64,000 nucleotides of DNA from Cohnella thailandensis (GTDB taxonomy: Bacteria > Bacillota > Bacilli > Paenibacillales > Paenibacillaceae), in NCBI RefSeq assembly GCF_014212135.1, contig NZ_JACJVQ010000015.1, positions 156,398-220,397 of the forward strand. Direction: 5' to 3'. A model generated the notes under the pieces. It had not been told where the DNA came from. It saw nothing but the letters and a program-made list of their open reading frames with translations, and ran no database searches. Shown here piece after piece: positions 54,022-63,945 of this stretch (position 1 is its first letter; the number at the start of each line of letters is the position of its first letter). The translations under genes were made by a program, and so were the position numbers.

Positions 54022-57000
54022 ATGAACAAAAGCCTGACATCCCTTTTGATGGCGATCATCATCCTATTCCTGACGGTTTCCCCGTCAGGCTGGATGACCG
54101 CTTCGGCCGCCGGCGCCGATCCCGTCACGTTTACGCCGACCTGGAACGTGGCCTTGAACGCGACGGCTACCGCGTCGGGACAGTGCAACAGCAACGAGAG
54201 CGCGGCGAACGCCGTGGACGGCAGAACCGATACGAAATGGTGCGACAATACGGCCAAGAACAAAAAGTGGCTTAAGCTGGATTTGGGCCAGGTGTACAAC
54301 ATCAACGAATGGGTCGTGAAGAACGCCGCGATCGGCGAATCCTCGAACAGCCCTTTTTGGAACACGAAAAACTTCCGTTTGGAGAAAAGCGAGGACGGGG
54401 TGACCTGGGAAGACGTCGATGTCGTTCGGAACAACGCGCAGACGATCGTGGATCGCTACGTCCCGACCTTTTCCGCGCGGTATGTTCGCTTCTATGTCGA
54501 TAACGGCGCGTACGACTCCAACACGGTAAGGCTGTACGAATTCGAGGTGTACGGGGTAAATGCCGATCAGACGCCAGCCGTGCCGATCATTAACCTCGAT
54601 CCGGTCGATTACGTCGATCCTTTCATTAATACGTTAGGGGACAACGGGCAGACGAACCCTGGACCGTCCACTCCGTTCGGGCTCGTCTCGCTCGGACCGG
54701 ATAGCGACGGGGGAGCGTTCAGCGGTTATTACTACCAGGATAAATCTTTGAAGGGATTCTCTCATCTGAGATTCAGCGGAGTCGGCTGCAGCGGCGCCGG
54801 CGGCAACATTCTGATGATGCCGGAGACCCGCGCGTTCACCAAGAACAGCAACGAGTACAAGCAATCGTACGACAAGTCCAGCGAGCTGGCTTCTCCCGGC
54901 TATTACGCCGTGGGACTTGCCTCCGGGATCGGAGTCGAGCTGACCGCTTCGGACAACGTAGGCTTCCACCGTTACACGTTCCCGAGCTCGGGAGCGGGAT
55001 CCGTTCTCGTCGATCTGTCCAATTCTTATGCCGGCATGATAGATGCCAATCTTACGGTGAACGGCAGCAACGAGATTTCGGGCATGGTGCAATCCAAGAA
55101 CGTATGCGGCAACGGCTACTACAAGATGTACTTCTCGATTCAGTTCGACCATGACTTCGATTCCTACACCTCTTGGTCGGGAGATTCGGTCGGCACGGAA
55201 GCAAGCCGCAGCGGATCCAATAGCGGCGTTTGGGTAAACTTCGACTCGATCGACGGCGGCGTGGTTCAGGCGAAGGTAGGCCTGTCTCCGGTCAGCGTCG
55301 AGCAAGCGAAGTACGAGCGCGATCACGATATCGAGGGCTGGAACTTCGAGGCGCAGCGCGAGAAGGCGAGAGGCGTCTGGAGCGATCTGCTGAACAAGGT
55401 CGAGATTACCGATTCCGACGAAGAGAACAAGACCGTGTTCTACACCCAGATGTACCATTCGTTCCTTCATCCGAAGAATGTCACGAGCTCTCTCGGCACG
55501 TTCAAGGCGGGCAGGGACGAGGACACCGTCCGCAACGTATCCGAGATCGGAGACGACTTCGAATATTACAACGGCTGGACGACCTGGGACGATTATCGGA
55601 AATACTCCCTGTTCTCGCTGTTCGAGCCGAAGAAGTTCGAGAACATGGTGAAGTCCCTTGTCGATCTGTACGGCACGAGAGGTTCTTATACGCAGTGGGG
55701 AGACGGCTACTGGCCAAGCCCTACGGTACGCAATGAATTCAACGGAGCGGTTATCCTCGACGCTTACGCGAAGGGCTTTACGGACTTCGACGCGTACAAG
55801 GCGCTTCAAGGAATGGCGGTCGACGCGGACAACTTCTCTATCAGCGACGGGGAGATCTCCGGGAAGCTGGAGAAGGCGAACAGCGCTTCCTTCCCGATGA
55901 AGCTCGCCCAGATGCTCGGGGATCAGGCAACCTACGAGAAATACAAAAAACTCGCATTGTCTTATAAAGACCTCTGGAATCCGAGCCAAGTCGACGAGAC
56001 CGGGACGGAGCGCGGCTTCTTCACCCCGAACGGATCGACCGTCGCCCAAGGCGACGTGACGGCGGTAGACAAGTACGCTTACCAAGGCAACCTGTGGACG
56101 TATCGCTGGTCCGTTCCGCAGGACGTGAACGGGCTTGCCGAGCTGATGGGCGGCAAGACGGAGATGGCCAAGCAGCTGCAGCATTTCTTCGAGATCGGCG
56201 AATACGTCGCGATCAACGAACCGGATCTGCATGCGCCTTATCTGTTCGATTACTTGGGCTATCCTTACTTGACGCAATACTATGCCAGAGAGTATACGAC
56301 GGAAGTCGTCACTCAGAATTATCATAATCATGGCAGATACAACTATCCGATCAAATCCCGCGTTTACCGCGACGATCCGGAAGGCTATCTTCCTTCGATG
56401 GACGACGATGCCGGCGGCATGTCCTCCTGGTTCGTGTTCAGCGCGCTGGGTTTATTCCCGGGCTCCCCGGGAGATCCGTATTACTTGATCGGCTCGCCTA
56501 TCTTCTCCGAGGTGAAACTGCATCTGGACGGAGGCAAAACGTTCACGATCAAGGCGAACGGAGTGTCGAGCGACAACCGGTTCATCCAGTCCGCTCAACT
56601 GAACGGACAGAACTTCAATCAGGCGTGGATCGATTACTCCGACATTATGGACGGAGGCACTCTGGAGTTCCAGATGGGCGCCGAGCCGAATGCGGCATGG
56701 GGCGCCGTCGCAAGCGCCGCGCCTCCGACGACGGATTACGATACGGAAGTGGACGATTCCTTGACCCGCCAAGAGCTGATTGCGGAGCAATCGACCTGGA
56801 AATATTACGACAAGGGCCAATACTCCGGCGAAGGCTGGACGTCCCTGGACTTCGACGACAGCGCATGGTCCTCCGGGCCGGCGATGCTCGGCTACGACAA
56901 GTTCGGCAATCCGGCAACGACGGTCAGCTATGGGCCGGACGCCAACAACAAGTACCCGACGACGTACTTCCGCAAGACGTTCGAGGCGGAGAACGCGGAC

Positions 57001-59847
57001 CGTATTCTTCAATTAGACGCCAGCCTGATTCGGGACGACGGAGCCGTCGTTTACTTGAACGGGAACGAGATCATTCGCACCAACATGCCTTCCGGCAGCA
57101 TCGGTTACGACACGTACGCGAATGCGACCGTGAACGACGAGAGAGACCGGAACGCGTACTCGATCGATCCCTCCTATCTGGTAGAAGGAACGAACGTGTT
57201 GACCGCCGAGGTCCACCAGTCCGGCGGGACGAGCTCGGACATCGCTTTCGAGTTCAGCCTGGCAGCGGTGCGCCAGTTGGACAAGCCGACGGCTCCGACG
57301 GAGCCTGTCGTCGATGACGAGGCGAACACGTTCGGTTGGACGAACGTAGCGGGCTTCGAAGAACCGTCCGACTACGAATTCAGCACGAACGGCGGCGCGA
57401 GCTGGACGACGGCCACCGCGAATCCGCAGCCGGTAGGCCCGATGGCTTACGAGGAAGGGCAAGTGCAAGTGCGGGTGAAGGCGAACGCGGAGCAAGGCCA
57501 TTCCTCCAGCGAAGCTCTTGTCTCGGACAAGGCTTACACGCCCGACATTCTGGAAGTGTTCGATCTTGACGTCGACGTAAAGGGCAGCGGCAACATGAAC
57601 GTCGCCGTTCAAGGCAAGCTGAAAGGCGCCTATAACGATACGGCCGTTGCGGTGTTCCAATTGATGGACGGCAGCGATAAGGCTTGGATGACCAGCGCGG
57701 TGCCCGTACCGACCGGGGACTTCGATCTGACGCAGCTGTTCAACGTGAATGCCGACAAGTATGAGGTAAACGTCTATCTCGTTGATTCGTTCAACGGCAA
57801 CATCTACGATTCCCTATGGCTGGCTCAGCCATCCGTCTCTAAGCCGGAGCCGAAGCCGGCGCCGGGATCGGGAAGCGATCCGGATCCGGAGCCTCCGGTC
57901 GAGGAGCCGTTGCCGGAGTTTATTCCTCTGCCCGATAAGGAACCCGAGGAGCCGATCGATCCGATCGAGCCCGACGAGCCGGAAGTACCCGGCGTACCGG
58001 GCGCTCTGAACTTGCAATTCGAAGAGAACAGCTCGTGGTCGACGGAAGTTAATAGCTTCAATAACAGGCCGATGCAGACCGAGGATGGAAATAAGGGCAA
58101 GGTCGTCGCGAACACGTTCGACGGCGCTTGGCTTGCGTTCGAAGGCGTCGACTTCGGAGACGAAGGAGCGAACCGCCTTACGGTCGAGTACGATGCGCCT
58201 GCCGCGAAAGTACCGGCCGGCAGCTCTCTTGAGGTCCGGCTAGGCAGCGTCGACGGGGAGCTCGTCGGCACGATCGCGCTGCCGTCGACGGGCAGCTCTT
58301 GGGGAACGTATGGCACGGCGACAGGCTTGCTCGAGCGCACGATTGTCGGAACTCAGAACGTCTATATCGTGCTGAAGGGCAATACGAGCAGTTCTCTTCC
58401 GTATATCGGCAATTTCGACTGGCTTGCATTTGACAAGGTGGACATTCGCAGCGACTATGCCGATTTGGAGCTGGAAACGTACGACGAGTGGTCGACGGCC
58501 GTAAATCCGGTTAACAACGGCCCTCTGAAGACCGAGAACGGCCAGAGCGGCAAGCAGGTCGCCAATACGTTCAGCGGAGCATGGCTTGCTTACAAGAACA
58601 TGGATTTCGGAAGCGAAGGCGTGAACCAAGTATCCATTCTTTATGCAGGCAACAGCACGAACACGGCGGCCGATTCGGCAGTGGAGGTCCGGCTCGGCGG
58701 AATCGACGGGGAGCTGGTCGGAACGATCGCCGCGCCTCCGACGGGCGGAAACTGGAGCACGTACGAGACCGTGACCGGCACTCTGACGCGAACGGTAACG
58801 GGCATGCAGGACCTGTACCTCGTGCTCGTAGGTTCGACGGATTCGACTTACAAGTACATCGGCAACTTCGACAAGGCGAGTTTCGCGTTCGCCGCGGAGG
58901 AACCGGATCCGGAAGAACCGGAGAATCCGGATCCCGGCGAGGATGCCCGCAGTGACTTCGCGGCTCTGGAACTGGAAACCTATGACGAGTGGTCGACGTC
59001 CGTGAATCCGGCGAACAACAATCCGCTCGGCACGGAAAAGGGCCAAAGCGGCCAGCAGATCAAGAATACGTTCGACGGCGCATGGCTCGCATACAAGAAG
59101 ATGGACTTCGGAAGCGAAGGCGTGAATCGGGTATCTATTCTCTATGTGGGCAACAGCACGAACACGGCAGCCGATTCGGCAGTCGAGATCCGGCTGGGCG
59201 GCGCCGACGGAGAGCTCGTGGGAACGATCGCCGCTCCTCCGACGGGCGGCAACTGGACCACCTACGCCAACGTAACGGGCGATCTGACCCGCACGGTGAC
59301 CGGCGTCCAGGATCTGTATTTCGTTCTCGTCGGAACGACGGATTCGACCTACAAGTACATCGGCAACTTCGACAAGGCGAGCTTCTCTTTGCTTGCGCCG
59401 GAGCCCGACGTGACCGTGGAATTCGAAAATCGCAGCTCCTGGTCGACGGACAACAATACCTTCAATAACCAGCCATTGAAGGCAGAGAACAACAATGGCG
59501 GAACGACCGTCTCCAACACCTTCAACGGAATGTGGCTGCTTTTTGACAGCATCGACTTCGGGGTTCAGGGCAAGAACCGGGTCTCTATCGTGTACGACGC
59601 CCCTTCCGATAAGGCTCCGGCGGACGTCGTCGCGGAGATCCGACTAAACGACAAGGATGGAGAGATCATCGGAACCGTCAATCTTCCGAATACGGGAACC
59701 GGTTGGGGAACGTACAAATCGGCCCAAGCCGACCTGAGCCGGACGGTCGCCGGACAGCAGAAGCTTTATGTCTCCTTCCGCGGCACCACGACATCGAGCC
59801 TGAGGTATGTCGGCAACTTGGACCGGATAATCTTCTCTAAAGGATAA
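54022..59847 (+). CDS. secreted GH92 alpha-mannosidase-family enzyme with CBM repeats
   Basis: 1941 residues. Signal peptide to about 30; F5/8-type C (CBM32-like) domain about 40-180; GH92 core about 195-900 (DPFINTLGDNGQ, GPSTPFG, GFSHLRFSGVGC). The DD pair for base catalysis is in MDDDAGGMSSW (794-796). At the general-acid place GH92 enzymes have EGN-W; here it is Q688-G-N-L-W. I recall the same Glu-to-Gln change in the Cellulosimicrobium mannosyl-1-phosphodiesterase. Then a jelly roll (914-1081), FGWTNV domain (1097-1173), beta domain, a Pro/Glu linker (1270-1328), and four related CBM6-like domains (about 1329-1940). Ca-dependent, extracellular. Confidence 0.92.
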   Translation: MNKSLTSLLMAIIILFLTVSPSGWMTASAAGADPVTFTPTWNVALNATATASGQCNSNESAANAVDGRTDTKWCDNTAKNKKWLKLDLGQVYNINEWVVKNAAIGESSNSPFWNTKNFRLEKSEDGVTWEDVDVVRNNAQTIVDRYVPTFSARYVRFYVDNGAYDSNTVRLYEFEVYGVNADQTPAVPIINLDPVDYVDPFINTLGDNGQTNPGPSTPFGLVSLGPDSDGGAFSGYYYQDKSLKGFSHLRFSGVGCSGAGGNILMMPETRAFTKNSNEYKQSYDKSSELASPGYYAVGLASGIGVELTASDNVGFHRYTFPSSGAGSVLVDLSNSYAGMIDANLTVNGSNEISGMVQSKNVCGNGYYKMYFSIQFDHDFDSYTSWSGDSVGTEASRSGSNSGVWVNFDSIDGGVVQAKVGLSPVSVEQAKYERDHDIEGWNFEAQREKARGVWSDLLNKVEITDSDEENKTVFYTQMYHSFLHPKNVTSSLGTFKAGRDEDTVRNVSEIGDDFEYYNGWTTWDDYRKYSLFSLFEPKKFENMVKSLVDLYGTRGSYTQWGDGYWPSPTVRNEFNGAVILDAYAKGFTDFDAYKALQGMAVDADNFSISDGEISGKLEKANSASFPMKLAQMLGDQATYEKYKKLALSYKDLWNPSQVDETGTERGFFTPNGSTVAQGDVTAVDKYAYQGNLWTYRWSVPQDVNGLAELMGGKTEMAKQLQHFFEIGEYVAINEPDLHAPYLFDYLGYPYLTQYYAREYTTEVVTQNYHNHGRYNYPIKSRVYRDDPEGYLPSMDDDAGGMSSWFVFSALGLFPGSPGDPYYLIGSPIFSEVKLHLDGGKTFTIKANGVSSDNRFIQSAQLNGQNFNQAWIDYSDIMDGGTLEFQMGAEPNAAWGAVASAAPPTTDYDTEVDDSLTRQELIAEQSTWKYYDKGQYSGEGWTSLDFDDSAWSSGPAMLGYDKFGNPATTVSYGPDANNKYPTTYFRKTFEAENADRILQLDASLIRDDGAVVYLNGNEIIRTNMPSGSIGYDTYANATVNDERDRNAYSIDPSYLVEGTNVLTAEVHQSGGTSSDIAFEFSLAAVRQLDKPTAPTEPVVDDEANTFGWTNVAGFEEPSDYEFSTNGGASWTTATANPQPVGPMAYEEGQVQVRVKANAEQGHSSSEALVSDKAYTPDILEVFDLDVDVKGSGNMNVAVQGKLKGAYNDTAVAVFQLMDGSDKAWMTSAVPVPTGDFDLTQLFNVNADKYEVNVYLVDSFNGNIYDSLWLAQPSVSKPEPKPAPGSGSDPDPEPPVEEPLPEFIPLPDKEPEEPIDPIEPDEPEVPGVPGALNLQFEENSSWSTEVNSFNNRPMQTEDGNKGKVVANTFDGAWLAFEGVDFGDEGANRLTVEYDAPAAKVPAGSSLEVRLGSVDGELVGTIALPSTGSSWGTYGTATGLLERTIVGTQNVYIVLKGNTSSSLPYIGNFDWLAFDKVDIRSDYADLELETYDEWSTAVNPVNNGPLKTENGQSGKQVANTFSGAWLAYKNMDFGSEGVNQVSILYAGNSTNTAADSAVEVRLGGIDGELVGTIAAPPTGGNWSTYETVTGTLTRTVTGMQDLYLVLVGSTDSTYKYIGNFDKASFAFAAEEPDPEEPENPDPGEDARSDFAALELETYDEWSTSVNPANNNPLGTEKGQSGQQIKNTFDGAWLAYKKMDFGSEGVNRVSILYVGNSTNTAADSAVEIRLGGADGELVGTIAAPPTGGNWTTYANVTGDLTRTVTGVQDLYFVLVGTTDSTYKYIGNFDKASFSLLAPEPDVTVEFENRSSWSTDNNTFNNQPLKAENNNGGTTVSNTFNGMWLLFDSIDFGVQGKNRVSIVYDAPSDKAPADVVAEIRLNDKDGEIIGTVNLPNTGTGWGTYKSAQADLSRTVAGQQKLYVSFRGTTTSSLRYVGNLDRIIFSKG

Positions 59848-59859
59848 TAGGATTTGCAC

Positions 59860-59890
59860 AGCTCTCGGCGAGCCAGCCGGGAGCTTTCTT
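59860..59890 (+). terminator. terminator of the GH92 gene
   Basis: AGCTCTCGGC / GCCGGGAGCT stem followed by a T-rich TTCTT. Confidence 0.75.
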
Positions 59891-60060
59891 ATTAAGGTAA
59901 GGAGTAAGGCTGAGCGGATAGTCTTCTTCAATCCCATCTGTTTTTATGTTGAATTTTGTTGCCGAGCCTCGCGACTTGTGGTTCAATCGGTGTAGGAAGC
60001 ATCTGACAAAGTCGACTCACGCTAAGCGGGCCATGGAGGTCTAGAGGGGGAATTAAGCTC

Positions 60061-61680
60061 ATGCATATGGGACATGTCCACGGCGATCACGATATGCTTC
60101 TCGTTGTTTTCTCGTACCTTGTCGCTGCGGTATCCTCCTATACGCTTCTCGATCTGGCCGTACGGGTTAGCGAGGTGAAGGGAAGAAGCCGTCTCCTGTG
60201 GATTCTTTTCGGAGCCGTCACGATGGGAATGGGAATCTGGTCGATGCATTTCATCGGGATGCTGGCATACCGGCTTCCTTTCGAGGTTTCTTACGATATC
60301 GTCGTTGTCGTTATTTCCGTATTGGTAGCCATAGCGGCTTCCGCGGTCGCCCTTCGTGTCCTTAGCCGGGAAAACGTATCTTTAATACGGTTGATTAGCG
60401 GGGGCGTTATGCTCGCGATCGGCATCTCGGCGATGCACTACATCGGGATGGCGGCCATGATCGCGGATATCGATTACCATCCGTTTTTCTACGCGCTATC
60501 GATCGTCATTGCGCTCGTCGCCTCCATCGTGGCGCTATGGCTCGGGCTGTACTTCCGGAAGGCAAGCGGTTCGGGGGCCATTTGGAAAAAGCTCGGCAGC
60601 GCGCTTATCATGGGCGCCGCGATCGTCGGCATGCATTATACGGGAATGTGGGGATCGACCTTCCACCCGGGAGGGGATTCCATTCTGTCTACCGGAGTCA
60701 ATCTGAACCACAAGTGGCTGGCTTTCTTCATCGGTTTCGGAACGCTGATCACGTTGTCGATTTCGCTGATCGGAATCGTCATCTCGAAGAGACTTTCGAA
60801 TAAAGACTCGGAGATCGAGGAGAAGAAACTGGAGATTCAGCTTATCAACGAAGAGCTCCGCGAGATGAACGAGCATCTGGAGGAGCTTGTGGCGAAGAGA
60901 ACGGCCGAGCTGGAGAAAGCCCACGACGAAGCGATCCGCGCCAATCTCGTCAAAAGCCAGTTTCTCGCGAACATGAGTCATGAGCTGCGGACTCCTCTTA
61001 ACGCGATCATCGGGTACAGCGAGATGCTCGCCGAGGATGCGGAGGAGAACGGACACGACGATTATAAGGACGATCTCGCCAAGATCGCGAAGTCGGGGCG
61101 CCATCTGCTGGAGATGATCAACGACATTCTCGACATTTCGAAGATCGAAGCGGGGAAGATGGACGTTTATTACGAGAAATGCCGACTGCCCGATATGGTC
61201 CTGGACGTGAAGGCGGCGGTGTTCCCGCTTGCCGAGGCGAACGGGAACCGGCTGCAGGTGCGTTCCGAGGACGGCATCATGACGGTGGACGCGGTCAAGC
61301 TCCGGCAGATTCTCATTAATCTGCTCAGCAACGCCTGCAAGTTCACCAAGGATGGAAGCGTCGAACTCGATGTCGAACGGATGGACAGGGGAGAACGCCA
61401 AGGCTATGTATTCCGGGTCAAGGATTCGGGAATCGGCATGACGCCCGAGCAGCTCCGGAACCTGTTCCAGCCGTTCACGCAGGCGGACTCGTCGACGACG
61501 CGCAAATACGGCGGGACGGGGTTAGGGCTGGCGATCAGCCAGAGATTCTGCGGGCTGATGGGCGGAGACATTCGCGTGGAGAGCGAGTTCGGCCGGGGAA
61601 GCACGTTCTCCTGCTGGCTGCCCGCCGAGCCGGAGGCATCCCGCCGTGCGGATGACGGAAGGCTGGACACGACCGCATAA
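60061..61680 (+). CDS. MHYT-domain membrane sensor histidine kinase
   Basis: 539 residues. RBS GAGGGGG ten bases before the ATG. Seven-helix MHYT sensor with three repeats of the motif (MHFIGM, MHYIGM, MHYTGM), thought to bind copper and sense a diatomic gas. A coiled coil (about 245-295) leads to HisKA with H307 ([18 protein letters not shown]) and HATPase_c with [16 protein letters not shown] and [10 protein letters not shown]. No receiver domain and no response regulator gene adjacent, so it is an orphan kinase. His/Met-rich N-terminus ([10 protein letters not shown]) could help metal binding. Confidence 0.93.
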   Translation: MHMGHVHGDHDMLLVVFSYLVAAVSSYTLLDLAVRVSEVKGRSRLLWILFGAVTMGMGIWSMHFIGMLAYRLPFEVSYDIVVVVISVLVAIAASAVALRVLSRENVSLIRLISGGVMLAIGISAMHYIGMAAMIADIDYHPFFYALSIVIALVASIVALWLGLYFRKASGSGAIWKKLGSALIMGAAIVGMHYTGMWGSTFHPGGDSILSTGVNLNHKWLAFFIGFGTLITLSISLIGIVISKRLSNKDSEIEEKKLEIQLINEELREMNEHLEELVAKRTAELEKAHDEAIRANLVKSQFLANMSHELRTPLNAIIGYSEMLAEDAEENGHDDYKDDLAKIAKSGRHLLEMINDILDISKIEAGKMDVYYEKCRLPDMVLDVKAAVFPLAEANGNRLQVRSEDGIMTVDAVKLRQILINLLSNACKFTKDGSVELDVERMDRGERQGYVFRVKDSGIGMTPEQLRNLFQPFTQADSSTTRKYGGTGLGLAISQRFCGLMGGDIRVESEFGRGSTFSCWLPAEPEASRRADDGRLDTTA

Positions 61681-61686
61681 ACAAGC

Positions 61687-61744
61687 AAAAGGGCTGGACC
61701 CGAAGCAAGTTCCCGATGGACTTGAATTCGGCTCCAGCCTTTTT
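61687..61744. terminator. bidirectional terminator
   Basis: AAAAGGGCTGGA / TCCAGCCTTTTT with inner CCGAA/TTCGG, between the convergent kinase and cupin genes. Confidence 0.85.
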
Positions 61745-61753
61745 CTTCAGGTA

Positions 61754-62593
61754 TCAGAGGGTAAGATCGTCCCATTTCGGTTGAGGGAATCGCAGCGAAT
61801 ACGGCTGCGAATTTCCTGGCGCTTCTCCATGGCCTTGAGGAGCGGCGTATCCTTGAGGTACCGCGTAACCTTGCGGAATGGAGTAGACTTGCGGAGCCGA
61901 ATAGCCTTGAATTGGGACATGGCCCTGCGGAACGAGGCTGCTCTGCGGAGCCCCATAACCCTGCGGAGCTCCATAACCCTGCGGAGCTCCATAACCCTGG
62001 GGAGCCGCATAACCTTGGGGATACCGTTGCTCGTATTCCGCCGAAAACGGAGGACGCTTCGGGCAATTCGCGGGCGGACCGATAAAGACGGATGGCTCGA
62101 TCGGCGCGAACGTCTCCGATACTTTTTTCTCGTCGAGGCAATACGTATGCGCCCAGACGTTCGCCGGCGTCAGCCGCAGAATGTCGGAGCCCAGAATGAC
62201 CTCCGGCGTCGGCGCGTCGAAAATGGCAAGCAGATGCGTATTGTCCACAGAAGCGATCTCGTAATGCCACCACGCTTTCGGGACGTTGGCGACTTGGCCG
62301 GGCTTGATCGGAATGTTTAACAGCTGCTTAGAGAACGGATTGAGGATAGAGACGACGGCGGCGCCCGAGATGCAGTACACGAGCTCGCAAGCGTTCTGGT
62401 GGTAGTGAGGCTCGACGACGTTCCCGGCGCTTAAGTAGATATCCAGCAGCGAGGAGTTGCCGAGCGTATTCAACTGTTGAATCCCCAACGCGTTGATGAA
62501 ATTTCGATCGTCTTTTTTGAAAAGCGTATTCGTATTCACGTCGAAGAAAAATTGCGTGTCCGGAGAACCGAATCCCAGATCGTTGTAAGACAC
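61754..62593 (-). CDS. cupin protein with PQGY-type repeat tail
   Basis: 279 residues from the GTG at 62593 (AGGCAGGG about 10 bases upstream); a GTG ten codons earlier (62623) is possible but has no ribosome site. A single cupin barrel with the metal set H63, H65, E70 (PHYHQNACE) and H110 (AWWHYEI) in the oxalate-decarboxylase/germin style. From about residue 190 the tail is low complexity: repeats of (A/P)PQGYGA and variants rich in Gln, Gly, Tyr, Pro and Ala. Such tails are known from coat and adhesive proteins, so a spore-coat or matrix role is possible. No signal peptide. Confidence 0.82.
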   Translation of the reverse strand: MSYNDLGFGSPDTQFFFDVNTNTLFKKDDRNFINALGIQQLNTLGNSSLLDIYLSAGNVVEPHYHQNACELVYCISGAAVVSILNPFSKQLLNIPIKPGQVANVPKAWWHYEIASVDNTHLLAIFDAPTPEVILGSDILRLTPANVWAHTYCLDEKKVSETFAPIEPSVFIGPPANCPKRPPFSAEYEQRYPQGYAAPQGYGAPQGYGAPQGYGAPQSSLVPQGHVPIQGYSAPQVYSIPQGYAVPQGYAAPQGHGEAPGNSQPYSLRFPQPKWDDLTL

Positions 62594-62746
62594 CGGGCGT
62601 TTTCCCTGCCTTTCGTTAAGCACGCGGCGCGCGTGCGGTTCTGCGGCAATATATGCGATCGCCTATCCGCTGGTTCTCGATTTTTCGGCTATTCTTTTCG
62701 GCTATCCATAGTATAATGGCACTATCGACAGGGGGAGGAAACGCAC

Positions 62747-63703
62747 ATGACGCAAATCAAGCAATTGAAGCCGCAGGACGAATTCGAAGGCTTCTATTTA
62801 TTGAAAGAATTAGAGGTTAGGCAGACGAACGCAACGCCCCCCAAAGATTATTTCGATATCGTGCTTTGCGATTCGAGCGGTCAGCTGCCGGCGAAGTTCT
62901 GGGACGTGTCGCCCGCGGACAAGGAGACGTTCTTTCCGATGGGGCTCGTGAAGGTTCGCGGACTCGTTCATTTGTATAGGGAGAAGCCGCAGATCAAGAT
63001 CGCGAAGATCCGTCCGGCTAAGGCGGAGGACGGCGTGTCCTTGACGGATTTCATCCGTTCGGCACCGATCGACTCGAACGATCTCGTGCAGATCATCAAG
63101 CGGACGATGGAGAGCATCTCCGACGAAGAGACTCGCAAGATCGTTCATTATTGCATTAATAAGGTAGAGGAGCGACTTCCGAGCTATCCGGCGGCGAAGA
63201 CTCACCATCATGCTTATTACGGCGGTCTCGCTTACCATATGGTGCGCATGCTGGAGCTCGGCGAATTCCTCTGCAAGCAGCGGCCGTTCCTTAACGCCGA
63301 TCTTTTGAAGGCGGGAATAATCCTTCATGACATTGCAAAGCCTGAAGAAATGAACGCGGAGATGGGCATCGTATCGGACTACAGCAATACGGGCAAGCTG
63401 ATCGGGCATATCGCGCTGGCCTCGGGCTGGATCGTCGAAGCGGCCGTACGGCTCGGCATTCCGCTGGAATCGGAGAAGGTAGTCGGCCTCCAGCACCTGG
63501 TTCTGTCCCATCACAATCTCGGCGAATGGGGAAGCCCGGTGCAGCCTCAGACGGCGGAAGCGGTGGCGCTGCACTTTATCGACGCGATGGACGCGAAGCT
63601 GCAGATGGTGGAGGACGCCCTGTCGACGACTCCGGAGTCGGAGGAGTGGACGCCTATGATCCGCGGCCTGGAGAACAAGGCGATTTACCGGTTGAAAATA
63701 TAA
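62747..63703 (+). CDS. yhaM: 3'-5' exoribonuclease YhaM family (OB fold + HD domain)
   Basis: 318 residues, as in B. subtilis YhaM. N-terminal OB-fold nucleic-acid binding part (residues 10-90: YLLKELEVRQT, VKVRGLVHLY), then an HD domain with HHH at 153-155, H164 and H194-D195 (ILHDIAKPEE), and LSHHNLGEWGSPV. Mn-dependent 3'-5' exonuclease acting on RNA and single-stranded DNA; it trims terminator hairpin ends. A TATAAT at 62712-62717 and GGGGGAGG in front of the ATG. Gene order relative to known relatives not informative here. Confidence 0.93.
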   Translation: MTQIKQLKPQDEFEGFYLLKELEVRQTNATPPKDYFDIVLCDSSGQLPAKFWDVSPADKETFFPMGLVKVRGLVHLYREKPQIKIAKIRPAKAEDGVSLTDFIRSAPIDSNDLVQIIKRTMESISDEETRKIVHYCINKVEERLPSYPAAKTHHHAYYGGLAYHMVRMLELGEFLCKQRPFLNADLLKAGIILHDIAKPEEMNAEMGIVSDYSNTGKLIGHIALASGWIVEAAVRLGIPLESEKVVGLQHLVLSHHNLGEWGSPVQPQTAEAVALHFIDAMDAKLQMVEDALSTTPESEEWTPMIRGLENKAIYRLKI

Positions 63704-63731
63704 CTGCGAAAGCGACGCAACTAGAGCGGAC

Positions 63732-63777
63732 AAGAGAGAATGCGAGATGGAAGAACATTCCTGTTGCGTTCTCTCTT
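63732..63777 (+). terminator. terminator after yhaM
   Basis: AAGAGAGAATGCGA pairs, with two G-T pairs, to TTGCGTTCTCTCTT, then T-rich sequence. Confidence 0.75.
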
Positions 63778-63873
63778 TGCTTTATGGTACATTATTTCTC
63801 GCGCCGCTGAAGCGAACGCGACCGACAAACTCCAAGATCATCGGTAAGACGACAACTTGGAAAACATTGTGGG

Positions 63874-63902
63874 TTGCAAGCGAAGGCGGAATGCGGTAAG
63901 AT
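63874..63902 (+). promoter_or_regulatory. putative rRNA operon promoter
   Basis: TTGCAA (63874-63879), 17-bp spacer, TAAGAT (63897-63902), followed by a leader that ends in the boxA-type sequence. Confidence 0.5.
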
Positions 63903-63945
63903 GTAATTCCTGCTTCGGTAACGGGGCAGCGAGTTAAAAGAATAG

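Noticed and set aside
61646..62320. 225-codon plus-strand ORF rich in Leu, Arg and Ser opposite the cupin gene
   Set aside because: It is the antisense of the PQGY repeats and crosses the bidirectional terminator; no ribosome site.
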